Position numbers and translations under genes: made by a program. Of a stretch of DNA of 64,000 bases, positions 22,080 through 33,389 are shown piece by piece. Under the pieces are notes generated by a model. That model saw only the letters and a program-made list of their open reading frames with translations, made no database searches and was not told the origin of the DNA. Every line of letters begins with the position of its first letter. The stretch's first letter is position 1. The stretch covers positions 5,012,632 to 5,076,631 of the forward strand of contig OX457057.1 of the NCBI GenBank assembly GCA_949752795.1, given 5' to 3'. The DNA comes from Hyperoodon ampullatus (Eukaryota > Chordata > Mammalia > Artiodactyla > Ziphiidae).

Positions 22080-23110
22080 AGAAAATTAAAATACACACTT
22101 CCTCCCTTGACCCCATTCCCCTCCAGCTCTGGCCCATCTCTCTCCTTCCCTTTTACGGTGAGGCTCTGGGAGAGGTTCCTTCGCCCTGTAGGGCCAGCTG
22201 ATCCCCATTCTCCTGAGAGCCCTCCATGCTCTCAAGGCCACCTGTGACCTCCACCTTGTCGGCCCCATGGTCTGTTCTCCGTCAGCTCCTACCCGCCCGC
22301 AGCACTGGGCTGTCCTCGCCACACTCCCTTCCCCTTCCGCCCCGGCTGCCCCCTGGACTTGCTCGGTTTCCATCCACCTCCTGGGGCTCCTTCTCTGGGC
22401 TTCCTTTCCTTTCCTCCTCGTCTCCCCTGTTGTAAATTTTGTAGCGCTCCAGGCTCTGCCCTTGGAATCCCTGTGTGTTCACCACTCACACCTGCCCTTG
22501 AGCTTCTAAATATCACCCTGACCAGGCGTCTGTAGTCTGGACTCCAGACTCGCTGGTCCAGCCGCTTTTCTGATGCCTCCACTTGTTAAAGGTCCCAAAC
22601 CCAACTCCTCTGATTTCTCCCCAGATCTGCTCTTCTGATTCTCTCTCCCGTCTCTGTTCATGCCAACATCAGTCTTAGGCCAAAAGCCTCGGGGACATCT
22701 TCGAATCCTCTCTGTCTCTCCATATCCAACCCGTCCACAAGCCTGTTGGCTCTGCCTTTGAAGGCAGTCTTGTGTCTCCCACCTTTTGACACACCCACGT
22801 GGCCAGCGTCCCTCGCTCGGATGGTTGCAGCCTCCTCCCTGCTGTCTTCTGCCCTTGTCCTTCCTCAGACTCTCCTGCCCTGGCAGCCCGAGTGATTGTG
22901 CTAAGATGAAGGGCACCCTGCACTCAGAGCCCCCAGTGGCTCCCATCTCACCAAGAGCAAGGGGCAGCGTCCTCCCGCTGAGCCCCGGCCCCTGGGCACC
23001 TGGGCCCTCTTCTTGCCTCTCCCCTCCGCCCTCTGCTCCAGCCACACCGGCCTCCGTGCTCACTCCTCCTGGTTCAGGGTGGCCAAGCAGGCTGTTTGCA
23101 TTTGCCTTTC
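22080..23110 (+). mobile_element. L2 LINE, ORF2 to 3' portion, right of L1MB insertion
   Basis: The sense L2 RT-domain and downstream text continues: CACCTGTGACCTCCACCTTGTC near 22239, CTTAGGCCAAAAGCCTCGGGGACATC near 22674, CCAACCCGTCCACAAGCCTGTTGGC near 22727, and CGAGTGATTGTGCTAAGATG near 22889. The frame is broken. The 230-codon minus frame at 23198-22506 is only the antisense of this repeat. Confidence 0.75.
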
Positions 23111-23179
23111 TTTCTTTTCCTTCTTCCGGAAGGAAGCGCTCTTCCTTCCTCTTGCATTGCCAGCTCCCGCAATGCATGG

Positions 23180-23320
23180 TGCTAGGGATGCTGAGCATCT
23201 TTTCATGTGCTTGTTGGCCCTTTGTATGTCTGCTTTGGAGAAAAGTCTATTCAAGTCCTTTGTTCATCTTTTGAGTTGGATTGTTTGGCATTTTGTTATT
23301 GAGTTGGGTGAGGTTTTGGA
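23180..23320 (-). mobile_element. L1 ORF2 internal fragment, antisense
   Basis: The plus strand reads as antisense L1 ORF2: GCTGAGCATCTTTTCATGTGC near 23189, TTTGGAGAAAAGTCTATTCAAGTCC near 23233, and GTTATTGAGTTGGG. It is short, internal and without 3' end. Confidence 0.8.
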
Positions 23321-23344
23321 TGAGCCTGGTTTGCCTGTGAGGCC

Positions 23345-23500
23345 TAAAGAAGCTGCATTTTATCCTGGGGAGCAAGGGAGGAATGGAAGGCTTCTGAGCA
23401 GAGGAGTGACATGCTCAGACATGTGCTTTGGGATGCTTACCCAGGTGGTGGTACAGGATGGACCAGGCCGGGGAGAGAGGCAGGCAGGGATGGGTGTTAG
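23345..23500 (-). mobile_element. L2 fragment, antisense
   Basis: The plus strand reads as the reverse of L2 ORF2/3' sequence: TGCATTTTATCCTGGGGAGC, CTTCTGAGCAGAGGAGTGACATG, GTGGTACAGGATGGACCAGGC. Confidence 0.5.
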
Positions 23501-24557
23501 GTGATGGACAGGGAGAGCCCCGTTGACAGAGAGACGGCAAAGGGAGGACCACACTAGGGCCACGTCCCAGATAGTGTCACCAGGCCTGGTGCATGGTGGA
23601 GAAAGCCAAGAGGAAGTCTTCCTGGAGACCCTGTGCTCCTTCCCACGATGGAGCGATCCTGGAGGCTTCACAGCAATGCTAGCGGAATAGCTATCCCTCA
23701 GGTGAGTCATCAGGACTCAGTAGTTTGACTGCTTCATCTCGCTCATTCACAATGATCCCACCAGGTGGGCCTGGCTGTCCTCACCTCAGTGCGCAGGTGA
23801 GCAGGTGTGGCTCAGAGGCGTTCTGCTTCTGGCTGCAGGTAACGGGTTCAGGATGGAGCCAGGAGTTGAACACTGGGGTGCCCGACTCGCCACCTCCCCG
23901 GTGTGGAGAGGGCCCTTCACAGTCTCTTGGTTCCTGGTATGTTCTTGGCAGTGAGGCCGGGGATGCCTTTGCAATTCTCAGCTTCCAGGAGCTGGTGGAA
24001 TTTTCCGTCACGCGCTGACTCTCCTCTTCCAGACCCGAAACCAGCCCCTAACGCTACCCTCCTCAAGATTCCATTTCCTTAGGCCCAGACCACAAACAGC
24101 CGGCTGAAAGCAGCCTCCAAAGTCAAAGACAAGGAGGCCTGGCAGGGCAGCGGCCGCCAGAGGCGAGGCCGTGATCTTGGTCTATGGAAACCCAGCGCAT
24201 TTGCTTGTCCTAAAAATACAGCTCTTAGAATAGACCGGTCCACGTGGGACGGGGGAGCCCGCCCATGGTGCAGGCGCCGCCGAGGGGGTGGAGCCTGCTG
24301 GGTGGTGTGTGCGCTGGGCAGCTGTGCCCTTGGAAGGTGCCTGTGGTCTCACCCCATCGTGTGGGGAAGGCGAGGCCCAGGCTCTGTTCCAGGGGCTCGT
24401 GTTCTGGGGTGGCCCCATCCTTGCTCTTGAAACCCTATCAGGAGGCAGTGCCCATTACCTGCTGCACGTTTGCACGTATGGAAATCGGAATTGAAGCACA
24501 GCCTTGGGCTAGACCTTGGAAAAGCTGCAGACAACAGTTTTTGTTTTGGGTGTGAGG

Positions 24558-24567
24558 CTATAAATAG
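24558..24567 (+). promoter_or_regulatory. MEF2 / TATA-like motif
   Basis: CTATAAATAG is a perfect match to the MEF2 consensus (YTAWWWWTAR) and also contains a TATAAA box. It stands in GC-rich unique DNA. No downstream exon or initiator could be recognised, so promoter function is unproven. Confidence 0.35.
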
Positions 24568-25081
24568 CCCAGGAGGCCTGAGGGGGGTGGAGATGCAGTC
24601 AACTGTGAACAAGCTGGAGACAGGCTCCTTTTCCCGGGAATCCCAACGCCCTCTAGATGTGTGAGCTCATCTCTGCTTATTACACACCGCAGCAACAGAG
24701 CGGGTGGCTGCAGGGACCGGCCCTTCGGTAACTAAAACCCAAACCCACTGCAGGTAGAAATATCCGAGCTTCCGTTTTAAGGCAGCAAGACAGAGTGTGA
24801 GCTTGGGCCCTTGCCTTCCAGCCTCGGAATTATTTCTAGTAACCAGTTCCTAAAAAGGAACCATCTTCTCTTTGATGCCATCTCCAGGCTCCTTGTCCCT
24901 GGTGGGACTGGGTGGGGTTGAGTGAGCTGGAGATTACACATTCTGTATGCGATCTGGGACCTGGGGAAGCTGGGCCCCTCAGGGTCCTGTCTGGGAATCT
25001 TAATCTGGGACTTGTGGACAGTCTCCCACCCACAGTGTGTCCAGGGGTGAGCACCAGGGAGATGAGGAAGGTCTGAAAATC

Positions 25082-25089
25082 ATTTGCAT
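25082..25089 (-). promoter_or_regulatory. POU octamer motif (reverse)
   Basis: ATTTGCAT, a perfect octamer on the minus strand, in unique sequence. It may be chance. Confidence 0.25.
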
Positions 25090-25674
25090 AACTCCATCTC
25101 TACGTGTCTTTTTCTGGAGAAAGAGTATGAAGCTTTTCTTCCTGATTTTTAGAGGCTCCCTGACTCACCAGGCACGAATTAAATGAACTTTAAATTTTCT
25201 TCCATCCTGATCGTCTGTGGTCCTATTATTCCAAGTCAAGAAATTTTGAAAGTTATAGGAGCGCATTCCCTCTCAGAACAGATGCTAGGCATTTGGAAGT
25301 TTCCACTCCCACTGTCGCAGTGGGTTTTGCTAGATGGACCGGCACCTTGGAATCTTCAAAATTTCAAATCTTCCAAGAGGCTCTCATCTCCTGCTCGGTG
25401 AGCTGTGCTGTCTTCACGGCACAGTAACCCTTTCGTTGGACCAAATGGAGACAGTTAAATTCGATGTCTCCCCCCGCCCCCGCTAGTGCGTCCGCCACAC
25501 GGTCCCACCGAGCGCCTCAGCCTGGCTTGTCCTCTGTGCCTGGAGCGCTCGCTGCTCCCTGCGTCCCAGTCCTGTCAACCTGTGGTGTCTGATCAGAGTC
25601 TTCCGACGGGACCGGAGCCAGACGTGGCCTGCCTCTCCACTGGGTGCCCATCGTGTTATGTGTTTTCAATTTAA

Positions 25675-26040
25675 AAAATTTTATTTTTAAATTGTCATCA
25701 TGTAAAATTGATTTTTTGCGGTGTGTGGGGTTCTATGAACTTTAACTCACGTAACCACAACTGCAGTCAGTGTGCAGAGCATCCCTGTCGCCCCAAACGC
25801 CCCTTGGTGCTGCCCCTTTGTACCCCGTCCTGCCCCTGCCCAACCCTGAGGCCACTGAGATGCCCTCCATCTCAGAATCTGGTCTTTTCGAGAATGTGAT
25901 CCAGAGGCTGCCTCTTCCTCAGCCTAACGCCTCTGACATTCATCCAAGTTGTGTGTCTCCTTTTGGCGGCTGGGTACGAATCCGGTTCCCGCAGCACATT
26001 TGCACCTTCTCCTGGTGAATTTTACATTCTTTTGTGCATG
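25675..26040 (-). mobile_element. L1M 3' UTR, antisense
   Basis: The plus strand is the antisense of an L1M 3' UTR: CATGTAAAATTGATTTTTTGC near 25699, GTAACCACAACTGCAGTCAG, CAGAGCATCCCTGTCGCCCC, CTTGGTGCTGCCCCTTTGTA and CATTCATCCAAGTTGTGTG near 25937. It has more CpG than usual for such an old copy. Confidence 0.7.
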
Positions 26041-26064
26041 TCCTGTGTCGCTAGAACAGGGGTC

Positions 26065-26155
26065 AGGGTCAGTGTCTCATTCATTTTTCTAACCTTCCAA
26101 GTGCTGTGCAAATAGTAGGAACTCGGTTGTCGAATGGATGAATGAATGAACCCCA
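26065..26155 (+). mobile_element. L2 3'-end fragment
   Basis: A short tail: GTGCTGTGCAAATAGTAGGAACTC near 26101, then GAATGGATGAATGAATGAA. Confidence 0.55.
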
Positions 26156-26559
26156 GCACATGACACGAAAGTGAAATTCATTTTATAGAACTTTGGTATT
26201 TCCTCTGCGTAAACATAAGCTTCAATTTCCTGAATTTAAAACAATTAATTTTCCCCTACCTTCTGTTAGCAGGAGAGACAGGAGAAAAGAAATCAGGGTA
26301 GCCTGATAACAGGGATGTCTTTCTACCTGCTTGTGCACCTTCTTATCTCCTTTTTTTGGGCAAGCATCTTCTAGGCTGTGTCATCAGATCTGTAACCATC
26401 CCTCCCATTTCTTAAGCCGCACCGTCAATAGTCTTCAGCAACTCGAGTGTAGGAGAAGAAGGCCACACTTCTGGAAGGTCCTGAACAGGCCAAGTCCGAG
26501 AAGTTTCACTCCTCTGAACCTCCCGGGGAGGTGGGCCCAGCAACGGAATGAGATGGGCT

Positions 26560-26730
26560 CAGCCTGGAAGTTGAGACCCCTGACTGTGGTCTGGCTCTGC
26601 TGGTCCCCACTGTGTGACCTTGTTTAGGTAGCTTCCCCTCTCTGGTCTTTGTTTTCTTTTCTTTATTTTGTACACATCTGTTAAACAATGAAATTGCAAC
26701 AGATGATTTCTGTGGTCTCTTCAAGCTCTG
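26560..26730 (+). mobile_element. MIR SINE, diverged
   Basis: Landmarks CCCACTGTGTGACCTTGTTTAGG near 26606, CTTCCCCTCTCTGGTCTTTG and ATCTGTTAAACAATGAAATTGC. Confidence 0.6.
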
Positions 26731-26862
26731 AAATGGTGTGATTTTGGGATGAGATGACATCAATGCACACACAGACATATATAAACACAAACAAGGAGGA
26801 TTTTCTAACGAGGTAGCTTTTGTTCTTCGTGAAATGTAAATTCCTTGCTTATTTGTGCCTAT

Positions 26863-26912
26863 ACTCAGCAAGTATTTATTAGGTGCCCACTATGTGCCAG
26901 TTTGAACTTGAG
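26863..26912 (-). mobile_element. L2 3'-end fragment, antisense
   Basis: CTCAGCAAGTATTTATTAGGTGCCCACTATGTGCCAG-type text, which is the reverse complement of the L2 terminus. Only about 50 bp. Confidence 0.6.
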
Positions 26913-26914
26913 AG

Positions 26915-29900
26915 TTTTAGTGTCGGTAGGATTTGGAAAAACTGTCTGATGTCTTTAGATTTATTCTTTAAATGAAGAGAGGACAGTGCTCTCGTGGCCC
27001 CGTCTAGTTTTTACGGACTGTTCTCTTTTCTCCTGCCTTTTTTCCTTGGATGACCTGATTCAGGTTGGTGTCCTTCAGATGAACCTCCTGAGGACGGAAC
27101 GCCCAAGTGCCCCAGAAACGTGGGTTGTACAGTTGGGACCTGAGCCTGCACCCATTGCTCTCTGAGCATCCTTCACTCCCCCAGCAGAAGAGCAGCCTGA
27201 GGGGCTCCTTGGCGGTTGCTTTTTCTCCAAAAGGGATTTGGTGCAGAACTGGCTGCAGCGAGGTCCTTCATGTGAACGTCTGGGCTTGCTCCTCTGAGCC
27301 TCGATTTCTGAGAGTCTTGGAGGCCTCCTTTGTCGAGGATTCCTACAACGGCACCCTTTCTCTGCCCCGGTGGTCGCCAAAGTCTCTGCATGGACCACTG
27401 TCTGGTCCTCCTGGGCTCTGAGGGTCCAGGGGCTTGTCCATGTGATGCAGGCGGTGGGTGGAGCTGCAGGTTAGGACACATCTGTTGATTCCTACATCAG
27501 AAAGTCGCTCTACTGAGCAGATTTTTTTATGGTCTCAAATGGGTTTAACAAGAAAGAAATTGTGGAGGAAATGAATAAGACCCAGCTGAAGGCTACAGCG
27601 GGAAAGTGTCGGATCTGCCTGTGGGTAACTGTGCTTGCGGCATAGGGAATGCAGATGTTTTCTGTCCCCGGTTGGGCTTGCTCTGAGGGGGGACAACGTT
27701 TTATTTTTATCTTTATTCCAGAAAGAACAGGTAGGGGTGAGATTCATGTAGGACTCTCCTTTCCCCATCTGGAGAACGCCATGATGATTTTACAAATATT
27801 CTCTATCCTTCCAACACCCCCCCCCCCACAACTCCCTGTGCAAATTTATACGCCAATTATACTAGCCTAGCAAAAGAAAGTTCCCTGAGAAAAAGGCTGC
27901 TTTAATAGATACCTTTTCAATAGCTAACAATATGATCTCAATAACAAATCCTAGACTCTACCCCCCTTGCAGCCACCAGCTGCGGTAATCACAGAGCGTG
28001 TATATCTGAGGGGATGTTTCCCATCGTGAGGTCAAAACCGTTTTTGGAGTCATTTCTGGGTTTTCAACCCATGCTTTCCCCTCCCAGCCATTAAAGCTTC
28101 TAGGCTCTTCTGGCATCATTTTATCCCGAGAGAAGCCGGCCTGACCCGATGCCCTGACCCTGCTATCTCTGCTCAGCATCAGGGAAGCAGCTGGGGACCC
28201 AGAAGAGAGGGCCCTGGGTACGGGAATCAGGGCACAGACACTCCTGGCATCAGGGTGTCTGTTCCAGCTCTGGCTCCATGGGCTGCCATCCTGCCAAGAG
28301 GGCCGTGGCGGGGGGCAGAGTGGTCATCTGCACAACTTTGGTCCCTGGTGGCGAGGTGGACTGGCCCGGGAGCATGTGGAGGCCCAGGTCCCCCAGTGCC
28401 TCAAAAGTGCCGACGTTTCTTGGGGCTGTGGTTCAGTGCTCCCCTGAGCCCTTGGACTTGGGTGGGCTCTCAGGTTGGCACACTGAGAAGCTGGCTCAGT
28501 GGGCTGGGCAACGTCCCCAAGCGTCCCTGTGGTCTAAGCTTCTGTTGTCAGCTTGAACAGTCCTGTGAAGGTGTGTTGGGGATAGGGATGGGATTCTAGG
28601 CTGTGTGTGTAAATTTAACAGGGTTCCCTGTGTATGAGGAGACACACGGGTCGGGGCAGCCCCAGGGGGACTGTGGGACAGCGATCACAAAGCCCCCAGG
28701 GAGGAGTGAAGTGGTTGAGGGCAGCCCCTCTTAACGACACTCTGAGTCTGGCACCGGATGCCCCCCCTGCTTCCCAGAGGGGACAGTGTTTCACGGTCAG
28801 AAATGCTCTAGGACCGTCTGAGTATAAGAAATCAGCCACAGGAATGATGACACCACAAGCCAGAGTCTGTTTGTTCTGCTACTGTGTAAACACGGTAAAA
28901 ATTTTCATCCAGCTTGAAGACAAGGACACACAACCCTTCCACCCTGAAACCAAACGACTTCCTGGAGAAACCCGGTCTGCTGCGTGCAGGCACCTGTGAC
29001 TGGCTAACCCCTACCCTGTTCCACCTGGACCCTCCCCATCCCAGCTCCTGGGGAAACACTGTCTTGTGACACAGTCTTGAAGGTCAACGGCTCCCTCTCC
29101 TCCTCTTTCCTGATTATGGGGTTCGTGGTTTCAGGAATGATTCAGACTCAAGCCCTAGAGTGACAGGCATTGATGGTTCCTCATCCAGGGGGCCCCCTGG
29201 GGGTTGACTGAAGCCAACACAGCACATGTCTGCTTTTCCGGAAGCACCGTGATGATGCGTGCATGTCAGTATCACCCACTGGAAGACATCCTGTGTTTTC
29301 TAACAGGCAGTTCTGCTCCGAGCTCTGAAGGAGTGTATGCTGTAATCAGGAGGGTGAGTTGGAATCAGTTAGGGCTAAGCGTGTATTCCAAAACATATAC
29401 AGGCAACAAATAAATACGTAGCTAAGGAAACAATTTCCTACCACCTGATGCCCAAGGCTTAGGGGTTACGACCCTCTGAGGACTCCTGCGGGATGTGCTC
29501 CTTGCTTCTGTCACAGCGCTGGGCTGAGAGCTGGGGCTGCGTACTGTGGGCTTGGCCTTGAGCTGTGACACGGGCAGCGCGACGATCAGGACAGACGTGC
29601 GGCCTGGGGATGGGCGGGGCTGACCCGAGGCTGCAGGAAGCATCCGGGCCGTCCTCCTCTGCAGGGGCCTGAGCTCCAGACTCACTCTCACAGGCTGTTG
29701 CACCGAGCCGGGTGGATCTCCTGCGCTGGGCCCTTGGAGCCCACACCGGCCCTGGATCAGCCTCTTGGATTCCAGGCTCAGGCCACGGCTGCTGCATCTT
29801 GCAGAGGTGTGGGCCGCCCAGGCCTGCTCACCCCCTGCTTTTAACCCTTCTCTGTGCTCTGGCTCAGGAGTGAGTCCGTGGACCCGCCCAGATGCGGGGG

Positions 29901-30320
29901 GCCGTGATGGCGGATGCAGACCAGACAAGGGTGTCAGAGATGCTTTGAGAACCCCCCTGCAGGGCAATTAAGCCCTTGTCAGGAGGAATCACTCTGCATT
30001 TACATGGGTAGTTTCCGAACATGGCCATGATGAATTGTGCTCTAGCAGGGCCTTGACAGTGAAAAATGGGGCAGTGCGATGGGGCGTGACGGCAGGGTCC
30101 CTGCTGAGCGGTGCCTTGAGCCACGGGAAGCAGTGGGGCCTCCTCCCCCACCAGGGGACGCGAACAGATGTGCGCACCTGTCCTCAGCTTCTCTCTAGTC
30201 CTGCTCTGTTCCCTGCACGCACGTCATCTTTCTGTTTCTCCCTATGTCTCTCCAGGCCGTCAAACACATGTTCTCCTGCTTCCTCGCTTGCCCCCCACCC
30301 TCTTTTCTCTCCCTTTCCAC
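26915..30320. other. Unique non-coding DNA, no gene seen
   Basis: 3.4 kb with no repeat I can name and no coding resemblance. A C11 run is at 27817-27827. The segment 29560-29960 is GC- and CpG-richer and carries a 181-codon minus frame (29967-29422) with low-complexity, arginine/serine/proline-rich sequence. I do not accept it as a gene. Confidence 0.35.
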
Positions 30321-30336
30321 GTTTCTCTTTCCTTCT

Positions 30337-30714
30337 TTCTTTAATCATTCTTTTCTTTTTTTTTCTTAATTAATTAATTTTATTTTGGGCTACGTTGGGT
30401 CTTCGTTGCTGCCCGCGGGCTTTCTCTAGTTGCCGCAAGCGAGGGCTACTCTTTGTTGTGGTGCGCGGGCTTCTCATTGTGGTGGTTTCTCTTGTGGAGC
30501 ACGGGCTCTAGGCGTGCGAGCTTCAGTAGTTGTGGCACTTGGGTTTCAGTAGTTGTGGCACTTGGGCTTCAGTAGTTGTGGCACGTGGGCTCAGCAGTTG
30601 TGGCTCATGGGCTTAGTTGCTCTGTGGCATGTGGGATCTTCCCGGACCAGGACACGAACCTGTGTCCCCTGCATTGGCAAACGGATTCCTAACCACTGGG
30701 CCACCCCGGAAGCC
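30337..30714 (-). mobile_element. CHR SINE, long type, with internal triplication
   Basis: A reverse-oriented CHR SINE flanked by a perfect 12-bp TSD CTCTTTCCTTCT at 30325-30336 and 30715-30726. Its body carries three near-identical copies of a ~22-bp unit (TTCAGTAGTTGTGGCACTTGG type) between 30520 and 30583 where related copies show one or two. This makes it longer than its siblings (378 bp). Confidence 0.93.
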
Positions 30715-30799
30715 CTCTTTCCTTCTGCCTGTTGGACAGGGGGAGAAGGGGTGGGAGGGAGGGGAGACAAGGGCACCAGGGAAATTTGGAGAAGACGGG

Positions 30800-30925
30800 T
30801 AAGTTCACTGTCTTGATTTGGTGATGGTTTTGCAGGTGTAACGCCTGTCAGAACCCGTCACTTGTACACCCTAAGTATATGCAGCTCACTGTATGTCAGT
30901 TCTACTCCAATTAAGCTGTTTTTAA
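30800..30925 (+). mobile_element. L1 (L1MA/L1MB-like) 3' terminus
   Basis: Sense 3'-UTR tail: GGTGATGGTTTTGCAGGTGTAACG near 30820, CACTTGTACACCCTAAGTATATGCAG near 30860, and TCAGTTCTACTCCAATTAAGC near 30896. Confidence 0.75.
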
Positions 30926-31069
30926 AAACCTCACCCGTTTGGGGTAGGAGAACAATGAGGAAATGTTTTTGAATATTTAACTTTTAGAAAAGCTTGTGTT
31001 CTGCTTCCCTGTCAACCAGAGGGAGGCTGAGACCCAGCATAGGGCGGTTTGGGCGCTCTAAGATCATTC

Positions 31070-31127
31070 TTTTATTTTCATTTTTTTGATTGCAGTATAG
31101 TTGATTTACAATGTTGTGTTAGTTTCT
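31070..31127 (-). mobile_element. Artiodactyl-type L1 3' tip, antisense
   Basis: GATTGCAGTATAGTTGATTTACAATGTTGTGTTAGTTTC-type text, identical in kind to the 3' tip of the L1 at 43328. This is a severely truncated insertion. Confidence 0.7.
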
Positions 31128-31199
31128 CTGAGATCTTTATTAACAGCGTCCACGACTACTGCTGTTTGGGGAGCAGTTGAGTCTGCACGACAAACCTAT

Positions 31200-31330
31200 G
31201 AAATACCTCTCGTGTCTGTTGCCAGAGACTTAGAGAGGGGAAGTGAGGTGACCTGCCCAAGGCCGCACAGCAAGTCAATTGTAAAATTCTGCACCACACC
31301 CAGGTCTCCAGAGTGTGACATCTCCTCCAC
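31200..31330 (-). mobile_element. MIR SINE, antisense
   Basis: Reverse MIR core: AGAGAGGGGAAGTGAGGTGACCTGCCCAAGG near 31233, then CACAGCAAGTCAATTG. Confidence 0.65.
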
Positions 31331-31334
31331 CACC

Positions 31335-31929
31335 AATCGAGAGATGGGACAAAATGTCACTCAGAACAATCAGCAGAGAGAGTGTTGGAAATTGCCTGTC
31401 ACCTACCCTGGAGATTGGGTTTGAGTTTGCAGAGCAGAAGTTCTCTGCTTCTCTTGCTCATGGGCGTTGCCCCTTTGCCTCTCTCTGCCGTGTCCCCATT
31501 CCCAGCAGTGTGCCACTGTGCTGGGGGAGGGGCTCCTTATCATCTCTTTGTCCAGAGCTTGTCTGGCTGGCTGTCGAAAGGCCTTAGGGTGGCCCGGACA
31601 TGAGCTTTGGGTGGAGCTGGTATTCTGTGTCTGGTTATGCAACAAGGGGACACAAGAAGAGAGACTTTTATCTTGGTTTGGCCTCCCTGATGAGTCCAGG
31701 ATGACATAAAACAGGCTCTCTTTAAAAAGAGTCAAATTTGATCAGATCTTGGTTTCCAAGTTTTTGGAATATCCAGGCAGAATTGCAGTGGCAACTTCTG
31801 AAATCCTGGAGACGTATGTGGGCCCGAAATGCTGGGGGACATTTTTTTTTTTGCCGTTATCATTTCTCTATCAAATTGAATGGCATTTACTGAACACATG
31901 CCTGAGGTACTTGAAGGAGGGCCAGCTAT
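31335..31929. other. Unique non-coding DNA, nothing identified
   Basis: About 600 bp without recognised repeat or coding similarity. Confidence 0.25.
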
Positions 31930-33385
31930 GTCTATGGTTTAGTATGTGCTTACTGACTATCAGGCAAGAGTATAATTCCCTTGGGGTGGAGGGATTACAG
32001 CAGAACTTTCAATCAAGACACAGACCATGCACTTGTGGGAATTGCCCCTCTAACTCTAAACCCATAGAAATATTAGGTTATAACAGCAGCACAAACACAA
32101 AGTTGAGATTGGGGGATTTCCAGGGGTCAGAAATTGAAGATGAAATTCAGAGTTGAAGTTGAGTAGTCCTGGGGTTTTCACAGGAAATCCCTTAAGGGCT
32201 GGGTTTTCACAGGTCCTGGAGAGGTGGACTAGATCTCCTGCATGAAACTGGAAGCAAGAGGGGGATGTCCTTTATGTCAATAAAAACTAGAAAGATTCTC
32301 TCCATTGGCCCAGGGAATGATATGCCCCTATCCCAACCTATAGCTATGAAAAGAGTTTCCTGCAAGAAAGGGGGAAAGCAAGCCTACAACATCTATAAAT
32401 ATGAGAGCAAATCATACACTGTCTCTGCAGGGCAGAAACCCTGAACTGAGGACCGAACATAAATTCGGTCCAGAACTAGTGGGACCCTAGGGCTTTGTCA
32501 GGCATAAGTGTAAAACTGCCCTGTATAGATGCTTCCTCAGCATAGGGCACATATGGGGCTCCCATGGGGAAAAACTGGGAGACTCCCAATGTAGATAAAC
32601 CCTTAGACAAAAATTGTAAAGCAAGCAAGAAAATCCACCACCACAAGAGGTAATCAACAGATGCTGTGAGGGGAGGATTCATGTGTCAGGAACTATGGAT
32701 ACAGAGCAATCTGGGCAGAATATTAGACCAAATTGGTTTACAGTGTTTGGAGAGATGAAATATGAAATAAAATCCATGACTTGAAAAGGAGATAATGGAG
32801 CAGGTTTTTTTTTTTTTTAAAAGAATCAATTAGTTATTCTAGAAGTAAAAAAATATATATATATAGTACTTGAAACTTGAAAAAAGCAAACCAAAAAACC
32901 CAAATAGATGGGGTAAACAAAAGAATAGATGTACTTCTAAAGAAAGAGTTGGCAAACCATAAGATAACCCAGAGGAGGTCACCCAGACTGTAGCTCAGGG
33001 AAGTACAGATGGGAAATATGAATGAGAAGGTCCAACATGTATCTAATGGGAGTCTCAGAAGGAGAAGACAGGGTGAGGAAAAAGGTAGAATGGACCAAGG
33101 GACGGAATATTTCTAGTTTGTGCTGACAGAAAGGACGGCGCCTTCTTGCTCCCAGTTTCATGCAGGAGATCTAGTTCCACCACCCCAGGACTTATATTTG
33201 AAAGAAATATAGCTGAAGGAATAAAGTCACAAGCCCTCCTATTGAAATTGAACACAGGTCAATTTTTGTTTTTTGAGCAAAAATCCCCATGTGGATATAT
33301 CATGGTGGAACTGGTGAACATCAGAGATAAGGAGATATCTTGAAAACCACCAGGAAAACAACCACAGTAAGACCTCACTAATTTG
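31930..33385 (+). mobile_element. L1M 5' UTR and ORF1 start, sense
   Basis: A-rich sense sequence. 32760-33385 follows the L1M (or related HAL1) 5' region clearly: AAAGAATCAATTAGTTATTCTAGAAG near 32820, CACCCAGACTGTAGCTCAGG near 32979, GAGAAGGTCCAACATGTATC near 33025, GTCTCAGAAGGAGAAGACAGG, GATATCTTGAAAACCACCAGG near 33331. 31930-32760 is probably the more upstream UTR but less certain. It is a fossil with no 3' half present. Confidence 0.6.
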
Positions 33386-33389
33386 GATA

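Larger units (their letters stand above)
23505..25670. other. Unique non-coding DNA with motif candidates
   Basis: About 2.2 kb without recognised repeats or coding similarity. It holds a MEF2/TATA-like motif (24558), a partial CTCF-like site on the minus strand (24645-24662, ctagagggcg core) and an octamer (25082). A small CpG cluster lies around 24140-24300, but it is too short for a CpG island call. Confidence 0.35.

Noticed and set aside
22506..23198. 230-codon minus-strand frame
   Set aside because: It is the antisense of an L2 LINE (sense landmarks at 22239, 22674, 22727). Low-complexity glycine/arginine-rich sequence with no domain.
29330..29360. Possible exon boundary (AGGGTGAGT) after a short frame
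   Set aside because: A lone splice-donor-like match without an acceptor, coding similarity or conservation evidence.
29422..29967. 181-codon minus-strand frame in CpG-richer DNA
   Set aside because: Serine/proline/arginine-rich with no domain. A 112-codon frame overlaps it on the same strand in another phase, as expected where stop codons are scarce.
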